Source: Limimaricola sp041580155
GTDB taxonomy: Bacteria; Pseudomonadota; Alphaproteobacteria; Rhodobacterales; Rhodobacteraceae
Direction of reading: 5' to 3'
Assembly (NCBI GenBank): GCA_041580155.1
Contig: JBFGEI010000001.1
Span: 1 to 45,603, forward strand
Length of the DNA stretch: 45,603 nt
Below are positions 8,546-15,941 of the stretch, in pieces. Under the pieces are notes generated by a model. That model saw nothing but the letters and a program-made list of their open reading frames with translations. It ran no database searches and was not told the origin of the DNA. Both the position numbers and the translations under genes were made by a program. Position 1 is the first letter of the stretch; each line of letters opens with the position of its first letter.

Positions 8546-9679
8546 ATGGGTATTCTCGACTTCCTTTCCGGACAGTTCATCGACGTCATCCACTGGACCG
8601 ACGACACCAGCGACACCATGGTCTGGCGCTTCGAGCGCTACGGCCACGAGATCAAGTACGGCGCCAAGCTGACGGTGCGCGAGGGCCAGGCAGCGGTGTT
8701 CGTCCACGAGGGCCAGCTGGCCGACGTGTTCACCCCGGGTCTCTACATGCTCGAGACCAACAACATGCCGGTGATGACCTCGCTGCAGCATTGGGATCAC
8801 GGCTTCCGGTCGCCGTTCAAATCCGAGGTCTACTTCGTCAACACCACCCGCTTCACCGACCAGAAATGGGGCACCAAGAACCCGATCATCTGCCGCGATC
8901 CGGAGTTCGGCCCGGTCAGGCTGCGCGCCTTCGGCAGCTACGCGATGCGGGTGTCGGACCCGGGGCTGTTCCTGCGCGAGATCGTCGGGACCGACGGCGA
9001 ATTCACCACCGACGAGGTCAGCTTCCAGATCCGCAACATCGTGGTGCAGGAGGTCAGCCGGGTGCTGGCCGGCTCCGGGATACCGGTGCTCGACATGGCG
9101 GCGAACACCGCCGACCTGGGCAAGCTGGTGACCACCGCCATCGCCCCGGTGATCGGCCAGTACGGGCTGTCGATCCCCGAGTTCTACGTCGAGAACATCT
9201 CGCTGCCCGAGGCGGTCGAAGCGGCGCTCGACAAGCGCAGCTCGATGGGCATCGTCGGCGATCTGAACCGGTTCGCGCAGTATTCCGCCGCCGAGGCGAT
9301 GACCACCGCCGCGGCCAACCCGTCGGGCACGATGGGCGCCGGCATGGGGCTGGGCATGGGGATGATCGCCGGGCAAGGCCCCTGGGGCCCGCGCCCCGAG
9401 CCGCAGCCCGCGCCACAGCAGCCGGCGGCGCAGGGCTACGCGCCGCCGCCACCGCCGCCGCCACCGCCGTCCGAGCATGTCTGGCACCTGGCGATCAACG
9501 GCGTGACCTCGGGGCCGTTCTCGAAGGCTAGGCTGGGCCGGATGGTCACCGAGGGCGGCTTTGCCCGCGACACGCATGTCTGGACCGCCGGCCAGGACGG
9601 CTGGAAGCGCGCCGAGGACGTGGCCGAGCTGGCGCAGCTGTTCACCGTGATGCCGCCACCGCCGCCGCCTGGCGTCTGA
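8546..9679 (+). CDS. SPFH (virion core-like) protein with C-terminal GYF_2 domain
   Basis: A 377-residue protein built from three parts. Residues about 25-245 are an SPFH/band-7 domain of the YdjI/virion-core-like branch (VREGQAAVFVHEGQLADVF, then GLFLREIVG and SIPEFYVENISLPEAVEAAL). A Gly/Met- then Pro/Gln-rich linker follows (about 265-315, including nine consecutive prolines). Residues about 318-370 form a GYF_2 domain (WHLAINGVTSGPFSKARL, then VWTAGQDGWKRAEDV), a probable proline-rich-peptide or protein-docking module. There is no transmembrane segment, so it probably assembles peripherally on the membrane. The ribosome binding site AAGGAGA sits 8 bases before the ATG. The protein ends in its own poly-Pro stretch, a possible GYF ligand. 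The next gene starts 7 bases later. Confidence 0.88.
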   Translation: MGILDFLSGQFIDVIHWTDDTSDTMVWRFERYGHEIKYGAKLTVREGQAAVFVHEGQLADVFTPGLYMLETNNMPVMTSLQHWDHGFRSPFKSEVYFVNTTRFTDQKWGTKNPIICRDPEFGPVRLRAFGSYAMRVSDPGLFLREIVGTDGEFTTDEVSFQIRNIVVQEVSRVLAGSGIPVLDMAANTADLGKLVTTAIAPVIGQYGLSIPEFYVENISLPEAVEAALDKRSSMGIVGDLNRFAQYSAAEAMTTAAANPSGTMGAGMGLGMGMIAGQGPWGPRPEPQPAPQQPAAQGYAPPPPPPPPPSEHVWHLAINGVTSGPFSKARLGRMVTEGGFARDTHVWTAGQDGWKRAEDVAELAQLFTVMPPPPPPGV

Positions 9680-9686
9680 CCCGGCG

Positions 9687-10811
9687 ATGAGCGGCATCCC
9701 AGACGTGACCCGGCCCGGCGCCGCCGAGGTGGTGGAGGAACACCGCTTCCCCTGCCCGGTCTGCGGCAGCAACATGGGCTATGCGCCGGGCAGCCACGAG
9801 CTGGCCTGCCCGCAATGCGGCCACCGCGCGGCGATCGACCGGCGCCCCGACCCCGAGGCCACCCGCGAGCTCGACTTCGAACGGGCGCGGCGCGGCGACG
9901 TGCCGGTGGCGCAGATCGAGCAGACCCGGGTCACCGGCTGCCCGAACTGCGGCGCTCAGGTCGAATTCGGCAGCGACCGCCACGCCACCCGCTGCCCCTA
10001 TTGCGACACCCCGGTGGTCGCCGACACCGGGCTGCACCGGCACATCAAGCCGCGGGCGCTGCTGCCGTTCGAGGTCGACGAGGACCGGGCCCGGGCGGCG
10101 ATGGCCGACTGGCTCGGCAGCCTGTGGTTCGCGCCGAACGGGCTGCGCGACTACGCCCGCAAGGGCCGCCGGATGAACGGCATCTACGTGCCGTTCTGGA
10201 CCTTCGACGCCGATACAGACAGCGACTACACCGGACAGCGCGGCACCACCTACTACGTGACCCGCACCGTGACCCGGGACGGCAAGCGCGAGCAGGTGCG
10301 CGAGGCCAAGATCCGCTGGAGCAACGTGCGCGGCCATGTCGCGCGGTTCTTCGACGACGTGCTGGTGCTGGGGTCCCGGTCGCTGCCCAAGACCCATACC
10401 GACGGGCTCGAGCCCTGGGACCTGCCGGCGCTGGTGCCATACCGGCCGGAATACCTCGCAGGCTTCATGGCCGAGGGCTACCAAGTCGAGCTTGACGACG
10501 CCTTCGCCGAGGCCCGCGCGGTGATGGACCGGGTGATCCAGACCGACGTGCGGCGCGACATCGGCGGCGATCACCAGCGGGTCGGCAGCGTGTCGACCCG
10601 GGTGCGCGACGTGACCTTCAAGCACATTCTGCTGCCGGTCTGGACCGCCGCCTATCGCTACGACGGCAAGAGCTACAGCTTCGTGGTCAACGCCCGCTCC
10701 GGCAAGGTGCAGGGCGAACGACCATATTCGAAGTGGAAGATCGCGCTGGCGGTGCTGCTGGGGCTGATCGTGGCCGCCGTCGCCGGCTATTTCGGCTATC
10801 TTCAGCAATGA
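9687..10811 (+). CDS. Double zinc-ribbon, tail-anchored membrane protein (YdjG/TFIIB-zinc-finger-like)
   Basis: A 374-residue protein with two N-terminal zinc ribbons: Cys 23, 26, 41, 44 (CPVC and CPQC) and Cys 85, 88, 103, 106 (CPNC and CPYC). Annotation pipelines often call such proteins primosomal-protein-N'-like or TFIIB-type zinc finger, but no helicase or nuclease motif is present. The middle is a beta-rich domain (GIYVPFWTFDADTDSDYTGQ, then ILLPVWTAAYRYDGKSYSF), and the protein ends in one hydrophobic helix (IALAVLLGLIVAAVAGYFGY), a C-terminal anchor. In Bacillus subtilis an SPFH protein (YdjI) and a zinc-ribbon membrane protein (YdjG) act together in recruiting PspA; the neighbouring SPFH gene here suggests a similar pairing. 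It is the last gene of the module. Confidence 0.83.
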   Translation: MSGIPDVTRPGAAEVVEEHRFPCPVCGSNMGYAPGSHELACPQCGHRAAIDRRPDPEATRELDFERARRGDVPVAQIEQTRVTGCPNCGAQVEFGSDRHATRCPYCDTPVVADTGLHRHIKPRALLPFEVDEDRARAAMADWLGSLWFAPNGLRDYARKGRRMNGIYVPFWTFDADTDSDYTGQRGTTYYVTRTVTRDGKREQVREAKIRWSNVRGHVARFFDDVLVLGSRSLPKTHTDGLEPWDLPALVPYRPEYLAGFMAEGYQVELDDAFAEARAVMDRVIQTDVRRDIGGDHQRVGSVSTRVRDVTFKHILLPVWTAAYRYDGKSYSFVVNARSGKVQGERPYSKWKIALAVLLGLIVAAVAGYFGYLQQ

Positions 10812-10890
10812 TCGGCGCTTGCGCGATTGCCCTAGCGTCGCCATTGTCCCCGCCACTCCGATTGCCATCGACCCCGGAAGGACCCACACG

Positions 10891-11805
10891 ATGATCCTCG
10901 CTTGCGGCGAAGCCCTGATCGACATGCTGCCCCGCCAATCGGCGGCGGGCGAACCCGCCTTCGCGCCCTACGCCGGCGGCGCCGTGTTCAACACCGCGAT
11001 CGCGCTGGGCCGCCTGGGCACGCCGACCGGGTTCTTTTCCGGGCTGAGCAAAGACCTGTTCGGCGACATCCTGCGCGACACGCTGCAGGCCTCGCGGGTC
11101 GACAGCAGCCCGGCGCATGTCAGCGACCGGCCGACCACGCTGGCCTTCGTCAAGCTCAGCAACGGCCACGCGACCTACAGCTTCTACGACGAGAACACCG
11201 CCGGCCGGCTGCTGAGCGTCGACGACCTGCCCGACACCGATGCCGAGGCGCTGTTCTTCGGCGGGATCTCCTTGATGGTCGACCCCTGCGCCACCGCCTA
11301 CGAGGCGCTGCAGGCGCGCGAATCCGGGGCACGGGTCACCATGCTCGACCCCAATATCCGGCCCAGCTTCATCCGCGACGAAGCCGGCTACCGCGCCCGG
11401 ATCGAACGGATGATCGCGCGGGCCGACATCGTGAAGGTCTCGGACGAGGATCTGCACTGGCTCGAGGGCGCCGGCGACACCGCGGATCTGGCGCGGGCGA
11501 TGCTGGCCAAGGGGCCGAAGCTGGTCTGCATCACCGAGGGGGCCAAGGGCGCCACCGGCTACACCGCCGAACACACCGTCAGCGCGGCGGCGCCGAAGGT
11601 CACCGTCGCCGATACCGTCGGCGCCGGCGATACCTTCAACGCCGGGGTGCTCGCCAGCCTGCATGGGGCCGGGCTGCTGACCAAATCGGCCGTCGCGGCG
11701 CTGAGCTTCGACCAGATCCACGCCGCGCTCGACCTCGGGGCAAGGGCCGCCGCGGTCACGGTCAGCCGCGCCGGCGCCAACCCGCCCTGGGACCACGAGC
11801 TTTGA
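10891..11805 (+). CDS. PfkB-family sugar kinase, probably fructokinase
   Basis: A 304-residue ribokinase-like (PfkB) enzyme that phosphorylates a sugar with ATP. The N-terminal start MILACGEALIDMLP, the sugar-binding GGAVFNTAIALGRLG (about 29-43) and the C-terminal signature DTVGAGDTFNAG with catalytic Asp 247 are all present. The closest match in my memory is the bacterial fructokinase branch, but other hexoses cannot be excluded. The ATG at 10891 follows GGAAGGA by 8 bases. The stop overlaps the TTG start of dtd by four bases (TTGA), so the two are probably co-transcribed, although no functional link is evident. No sugar transporter or regulator lies nearby to name the substrate. Confidence 0.87.
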   Translation: MILACGEALIDMLPRQSAAGEPAFAPYAGGAVFNTAIALGRLGTPTGFFSGLSKDLFGDILRDTLQASRVDSSPAHVSDRPTTLAFVKLSNGHATYSFYDENTAGRLLSVDDLPDTDAEALFFGGISLMVDPCATAYEALQARESGARVTMLDPNIRPSFIRDEAGYRARIERMIARADIVKVSDEDLHWLEGAGDTADLARAMLAKGPKLVCITEGAKGATGYTAEHTVSAAAPKVTVADTVGAGDTFNAGVLASLHGAGLLTKSAVAALSFDQIHAALDLGARAAAVTVSRAGANPPWDHEL

Positions 11806-12245
11806 GGGCTCTGGTCCAACGGGTTTCGGAAGCTTCGGTCAGCGTCGACGGCGCCGAGATCGGCCGCTGCGGGCCGGGGCTGCTGGTGCTGGCCTGCGCG
11901 ATGCAGGGCGACACCGACGCGCTGCCCGCGAAGATGGCGGCGAAGATCGCCAAACTGCGGGTGTTTCGCGACGATGACGGCCGGATGAACCGGTCGCTGC
12001 TGGATAACGGCGGCGGCGCGCTGGTGGTCAGCCAGTTCACCCTCGCCGCCGATACCCGCACCGGCAACCGGCCCGGGTTTTCGACCGCTGCCGATCCCGA
12101 GACCGGGCGGCGGCTCTACGAGGCGCTGGCGCGCGAGCTGGCGGCGCTCGGCGTGGCGGTCGGCACCGGGTCGTTCGGTGCCGACATGAAGGTGGCGCTG
12201 GTCAACGACGGGCCGGTGACGATCCCGCTCGAGATCCTGCCCTAG
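11802..12245 (+). CDS. dtd: D-aminoacyl-tRNA deacylase Dtd, TTG start
   Basis: It hydrolyses D-amino acids (and glycine mischarged on tRNA-Ala) from tRNA and so protects translation. With the TTG at 11802 the product is 147 residues and begins MRALVQRVSEASVSV, exactly the family N-terminus and length. Catalytic-site motifs are SQFTLAADTRTGNRPGF and the cross-subunit loop, which here reads NDGPVTIP rather than the more common NSGPVT. The start overlaps the kinase stop by four bases. Its stop TAG lies in the palindrome CTAG, which also supplies the stop of the convergent CAP-domain gene, so the two genes share their last bases. Confidence 0.92.
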   Translation: MRALVQRVSEASVSVDGAEIGRCGPGLLVLACAMQGDTDALPAKMAAKIAKLRVFRDDDGRMNRSLLDNGGGALVVSQFTLAADTRTGNRPGFSTAADPETGRRLYEALARELAALGVAVGTGSFGADMKVALVNDGPVTIPLEILP

Positions 12246-12763
12246 CAGGGCTGCGCCATCACCAGCACCCAGACCGGGCCCGAGGCGCCCTGCGCCATGC
12301 CGACGCCGAATTCGCCGGCCCGGTCGAGCATCATCACCTTGTGGTGGCCCGGCGACCCCTGCCAGCCGCCGACGATCTGCCCGGCGGTGGGATAGCCCCA
12401 GGCCAGATTCTCGCCGCTGACGCCGGCGCAGTAGCCGGTGCGCTCGACCCGGGTCCGGTGGTTCGAACCGTCGCTGCCGGAATGGGCGAAGCGGCCGGTC
12501 GCGGCGATGTCGCAGGCCTGGGTCTGCGCCGCGACCGACAGGTCGCGATCCGGGCGCACCGCGCGCAACCCGCCGGAGGCGCGGAGCGCATTCAGCCGGG
12601 CGCCAAGCTCGGTCGCCTTGGCGGTGGCGTCGGCGGGCAGCTGGCAGCTTTGCGGGCTGGCGGCCGCGGCGGGACCGGCGATGAACGGGGGGATCAGCGC
12701 CGCCATCGGCGCGACAAGGATGGGGGCCGCGGCAAGCACCGCGGCCAGGATCTTGTGTTTCAT
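12242..12763 (-). CDS. Secreted CAP-domain (SCP/PR1-like) protein
   Basis: A 173-residue exported protein. The signal peptide covers about residues 1-35 (MKHKILAAVLAAAPILVAP, ending in GPAAAASP). The CAP domain (about 45-170) has LNALRASGGLRAVRPDRDL, the HSGSDGSN block, the GYCAGVSGENLAWG motif and GSPGHHKVMMLDRAGEFGVG. Bacterial CAP proteins are periplasmic or extracellular and of mostly unknown function. Cysteines near the ends (SCQL and AQPC) could form disulfides. The coding region ends tail-to-tail with dtd over four bases. Ribosome binding is plausible from AGGAGAGCAG before the ATG. Confidence 0.9.
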   Translation of the reverse strand: MKHKILAAVLAAAPILVAPMAALIPPFIAGPAAAASPQSCQLPADATAKATELGARLNALRASGGLRAVRPDRDLSVAAQTQACDIAATGRFAHSGSDGSNHRTRVERTGYCAGVSGENLAWGYPTAGQIVGGWQGSPGHHKVMMLDRAGEFGVGMAQGASGPVWVLVMAQPC

Positions 12764-12850
12764 CTGCTCTCCTCACGAAAGTGCCGCTAGATCGCAGGTT
12801 CAATGAGGCAAGAGCAAGGCGATGAAATTTCTAACGATCGACCTGAGCGA

Positions 12851-13648
12851 TTAACCGCGCCCCTGCGCCAGCGCCCTCAGCGGCAGGCTGCCGGCGAACA
12901 GCGTTACCGCGACACAGACGATCGACGGTCCGACCGGGGTGTCGAGCCACAGCGCAAGTTGCAGCCCGCCCAGCGCCGCCAGCGCCGCGGCGCCGACCGA
13001 AAGCGCCGCCATCGCTTCGGGGGTGCGCGCGAGACTGCGCGCCGCCGCCGCCGGGATGATCAGCAGCGCGGTAATCAGCAGCGCGCCGACCACCTTGATC
13101 GCCACCGCCACCACCGCCGCCAGCAGCAGCGTCAGTACCAGGGATTCGCGGCGCGGGTCGATGCCGGAGGCATGCGCCAGATCCGGGTTCAGCGTCGCGG
13201 TCAGCAGCGCCTGCCAGCGCCACCACAGCACCAGCCCCACCAGCGTCGCCCCGGACCAGATCCAGGCCAGGTCGGCACGGCCGACGGTCAGAACGTCGCC
13301 GAACAGGTAAAGGTCCAGGTCGACCCGAACCCCGCCGGTCAGCGCCACCGCGACCAGACCCAGAGCCAGCGCGCCATGCGACAACACCCCCAGCAGCGTG
13401 TCATGCGCCAGGCCGCGGCCCGACAGCGCGTGCACCGCCAGCGCCATCGCCAGCGCCACGCCGAGCACGCCGGGAAACACCGCCATGCCCTGGCCCAGCG
13501 CCAGCGCCACGCCGAGGATCGCGGCATGCGCCGTGGCGTCGCCGAAATACGCCATCCGGCGCCAGACCACGAAGCAGCCCAGCCCGCCGGCGGCCAGCGC
13601 GGTGCCAAGCGCCGCAAGCCCGGCGCGGATCAGGAAATCATCGAGCAT
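12851..13648 (-). CDS. znuB: Zinc ABC transporter permease ZnuB
   Basis: A 265-residue membrane permease of the ABC-3 (ZnuB/MntB) family that forms the zinc channel with ZnuC. It is hydrophobic throughout, with about seven or eight helices, starting MLDDFLIRAGLAALGTALAAGGLGCFVVWRRMAYFGDATAH when read in shorter pieces: the segment WRRMAYFGDATAH is a family signature. The DPRRESLVLTLLLA loop and the helix ALLITALLIIPAAAARSLA are also typical. It begins one base after the znuC stop, so the genes are cotranscribed in the order zur-znuC-znuB. Zinc specificity is inferred from the neighbouring zur and His-rich znuA. Confidence 0.93.
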   Translation of the reverse strand: MLDDFLIRAGLAALGTALAAGGLGCFVVWRRMAYFGDATAHAAILGVALALGQGMAVFPGVLGVALAMALAVHALSGRGLAHDTLLGVLSHGALALGLVAVALTGGVRVDLDLYLFGDVLTVGRADLAWIWSGATLVGLVLWWRWQALLTATLNPDLAHASGIDPRRESLVLTLLLAAVVAVAIKVVGALLITALLIIPAAAARSLARTPEAMAALSVGAAALAALGGLQLALWLDTPVGPSIVCVAVTLFAGSLPLRALAQGRG

Positions 13649-13649
13649 G

Positions 13650-14417
13650 TCAGCGGTGTCCGGCGTGGCTGTGTGAAGAATGGTCGTGACCCGAATGATC
13701 GTGGTCGTGCTCGTGCCGGTACAGCGCCAGCGCGCCGCCGGTGCCGGTGCCGAACAGCTCGCGGTAGGCCGGCGCCGCCGAGACCACCTCGGGCGTGCCC
13801 TCGCAGCAGATATGGCCGTTGAGACAGATCACCCGGTCGCTGGCGCTCATCACCACGTGCAATTCGTGGCTGACCATCAGTACGGCGCAGCCGAGATCGC
13901 GGCGCAGCTCGTCGATCCGCCGGTAGAACGCCGCCGAGCCGGGCTGATCGAGCCCCTGCGTCGGTTCGTCCAGAATCAGCAGATCCGGGGTGCAGAGCAC
14001 CGCGCGCGCCAGCAGGACCCGCTGGAACTGGCCGCCCGACAGCCCGACCATCTGCCGCTGTTCCAGCCCCGCGGCGCCCGATTGCGCCAGCGCCCGCGCC
14101 GCTTCGGCGTCGCCGACCCGGCGCGGCAGATCAAGAAACCGCCGCACCGTCAGCGGCAGCGTCGGGTCGATCGACAGGCTTTGCGGCACGTAACCGATGC
14201 GCAGCCCCGGCGCGCGGATCACCTCGCCGCGCTCGGGGCGCAGCGCGCCGATCAGCAGCCGCAGCAGCGTGCTCTTGCCGGAGCCGTTAGGACCTACCAC
14301 GGTGACGATCTCGCCGCGGGCGATCGACATGTCGACGCCGACCAGCACCGGTTCGGGGCCGCGGCGGAACTCCAGCCCCCGGCCCTCGATCAGCCGGTCC
14401 TTCACCAGCCGGCTCAC
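13650..14417 (-). CDS. znuC: Zinc ABC transporter ATPase ZnuC with His-rich tail
   Basis: The energising subunit of the zinc importer. It has Walker A GPNGSGKST, the ABC signature LSGGQFQRV, Walker B LLILDEPTQGLD and the switch His in VSHELH. The last 20 or so residues are an Asp/His-rich tail (HEHDHDHSGHDHSSHSH) that could bind zinc in the cytoplasm. The GTG at 14417 is chosen because GTGA overlaps the zur stop by four bases and yields VSRLVKDRLIEGRGLEFRRG, a normal N-terminus; the in-frame ATG at 14447 would extend further into zur. The product is 255 residues. Confidence 0.93.
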   Translation of the reverse strand: MSRLVKDRLIEGRGLEFRRGPEPVLVGVDMSIARGEIVTVVGPNGSGKSTLLRLLIGALRPERGEVIRAPGLRIGYVPQSLSIDPTLPLTVRRFLDLPRRVGDAEAARALAQSGAAGLEQRQMVGLSGGQFQRVLLARAVLCTPDLLILDEPTQGLDQPGSAAFYRRIDELRRDLGCAVLMVSHELHVVMSASDRVICLNGHICCEGTPEVVSAAPAYRELFGTGTGGALALYRHEHDHDHSGHDHSSHSHAGHR

Positions 14418-14899
14418 GAGGCGCGGCCCTGCTGGCAGGCGGGGCACAGCCCCTCGGCCTCGAGCACGGTCTGCTCGATCATGAAACCGGCGGCGGCGGC
14501 GGGGCGCGACAAAGCGGTGCCGGAGGTGGTCTCGGCGACCGCACCGCAGGCGCGGCAGATCAGGAACGCCGGGTCATGCGCGGCACCGGGCCGGGCGCAG
14601 GCGACATAGGCGTTGAGCCGCTCTATCCGATGCGCCAGCCCGTGATCGACCAGGAAGCCCAGCGCCCGGTAGGCCACGGGCGGCTTCGAGCCCAAGCCCT
14701 CGGCATCGAGCCGAGCCAGCACGTCGTAGGCGCCCATCGAGGCGTGGCTCTCGAGCAGGATCTCCAGCACCCGCCGGCGCAGCGCGGTCAGCCGCACGCC
14801 GCGCGCCTCGCAGCGCGCCTCGGCGACGCCGATGGCGGTGCGGATGCAGGCGGCGTGGTCGCCGCAGGCGAAACCGCCGGATCGAATGCTGGCCTGCAC
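14414..14899 (-). CDS. zur: Zinc uptake regulator Zur (Fur family)
   Basis: A 161-residue repressor that with Zn(II) bound shuts off zinc uptake genes. The winged-helix N-terminal part has RLTALRRRVLEILLESHASMGAYDVLARL, readable in the pieces LTALRRRVLEILL and GAYDVLARL, followed by KPPVAYRALGFLVDHGL, the DNA-recognition helix region. The C-terminal domain carries the structural zinc site CRAC and CPAC. The gene heads zur-znuC-znuB, and divergently faces znuA across about 106 bp that contains a Zur-box-like palindrome. Zinc rather than iron is inferred from the operon. The ATG at 14899 gives an N-terminal extension with two Cys that may not be conserved. Confidence 0.92.
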   Translation of the reverse strand: MQASIRSGGFACGDHAACIRTAIGVAEARCEARGVRLTALRRRVLEILLESHASMGAYDVLARLDAEGLGSKPPVAYRALGFLVDHGLAHRIERLNAYVACARPGAAHDPAFLICRACGAVAETTSGTALSRPAAAAGFMIEQTVLEAEGLCPACQQGRAS

Positions 14900-14946
14900 G
14901 GGTATGCCCTCCCTTGCCGCGGCGCCGCAGCAGCGGCTTGACCGGG

Positions 14947-14963
14947 TGTTACGTTATAACATA
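14947..14963. promoter_or_regulatory. Probable Zur box between zur and znuA
   Basis: The sequence TGTTACGTTATAACATA contains perfect arms TGTTA and TAACA around CGTTA, with the inner palindrome GTTATAAC. It is the only A/T-rich island in the divergent zur/znuA spacer and resembles proteobacterial Zur operators (GTTATA-type half-sites). Zinc-loaded Zur would be expected to repress both directions from here. Confidence 0.78.
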
Positions 14964-15005
14964 GTCCACCTAGACTCAGTTGTTCCGATGCTCAAGAGGT
15001 CCCAG

Positions 15006-15938
15006 ATGCGCGCCAAGCCAATACTGCCGATGCTGCTCGCCGCCCTGCCCGCCCTGCCGGCGCTGGCAGCGCCGCCGTCGGTGGTGGTGGACACCGCGCC
15101 GCTGCACAGCCTGGTGGCGCGGGTGATGGGCAATGTCGCCAGCCCCGATCTGCTGCTGCCGCCGGGGGCGTCGCCGCACGACATGGCGCTGCGGCCGTCG
15201 GATGCGGCCAGGCTCGACGCGGCCGGCATGGTGATCTGGGTGGGTCCCGAGCTGACGCCCTGGCTCGAGGCGCCGCTGGAACGGCTGGCGCCCGAGGCTG
15301 TGCGGCTCGAGATGCTGCGCAGCCCTGGCTGGACGGCGCTGCCGCGGCGCGAGACCGCCGGCTTCGAAACCGAGGTCGCGCACGACGAGCACGATGACCA
15401 CGATGACCACGATCACGACCACGGCGACGGCATCGATCCGCATGCCTGGCTCGACCCCGATGTCGCGGCAGCCTGGATGGGCAACGTCGCCGAAGCGCTG
15501 GCCGAGGCAGACCCCGACAACGCCGAGACCTACCGGGGCAACGCCGCCGCCGCCGCCGAGGATGCGGCACAGGCAGAGGCGATCGCCGCCCGGCTGGCGC
15601 CGCTGCAAGGGCACGGCTACCTGGTGCCGCACGACGCCTACCAGTATTTCGAGCGCCGCTTCGCGCTGCCGGCGCGCGGCGCGGTGGCGCTGTCGGACGC
15701 CGCGGCCCCCGGGCCTGCGCGCATCGCCGAGCTGCGCGCGATGCTCGAGGACCAGCGGATCGACTGCGTGCTGACCGACCCGCAGACCAGCGCCGAGTGG
15801 AGCGATCTGCTGCGCGAGGGCAACGCGGCGCGCAGCGCCATGGCCGATCCGGACGGCACCATGCTGACCCCCGGACCGGGGCTTTATCCGGAGCTGATCG
15901 ACGGGCTGGCGGCGGCGCTGCAGGACTGCCTGGGCTAG
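15006..15938 (+). CDS. znuA: Zinc ABC transporter periplasmic binding protein ZnuA
   Basis: It captures periplasmic zinc and hands it to ZnuB. The product is 310 residues with a signal peptide (MRAKPILPMLLAALPALPALAA). Expected ligand regions are APLHSLVARVMG, DPHAWLDPD and VPHDAYQYFERRF, and a flexible Asp/His-rich loop (about residues 128-145, EHDDHDDHDHDHGDG) precedes the second, as in ZnuA but not in manganese-type relatives. The ATG at 15006 is preferred because AGAGG lies 8 bases upstream; an in-frame ATG at 14988 would place charged residues ahead of the signal peptide. It is divergent from zur-znuC-znuB and ends 3 bases from the stop of the convergent diguanylate cyclase. Confidence 0.94.
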   Translation: MRAKPILPMLLAALPALPALAAPPSVVVDTAPLHSLVARVMGNVASPDLLLPPGASPHDMALRPSDAARLDAAGMVIWVGPELTPWLEAPLERLAPEAVRLEMLRSPGWTALPRRETAGFETEVAHDEHDDHDDHDHDHGDGIDPHAWLDPDVAAAWMGNVAEALAEADPDNAETYRGNAAAAAEDAAQAEAIAARLAPLQGHGYLVPHDAYQYFERRFALPARGAVALSDAAAPGPARIAELRAMLEDQRIDCVLTDPQTSAEWSDLLREGNAARSAMADPDGTMLTPGPGLYPELIDGLAAALQDCLG

Positions 15939-15941
15939 GTG

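Noticed and set aside
9687..10811. Primosomal protein N' (PriA)-like helicase
   Set aside because: Only zinc ribbons are shared; Walker and helicase motifs are absent and the protein ends in a membrane anchor.
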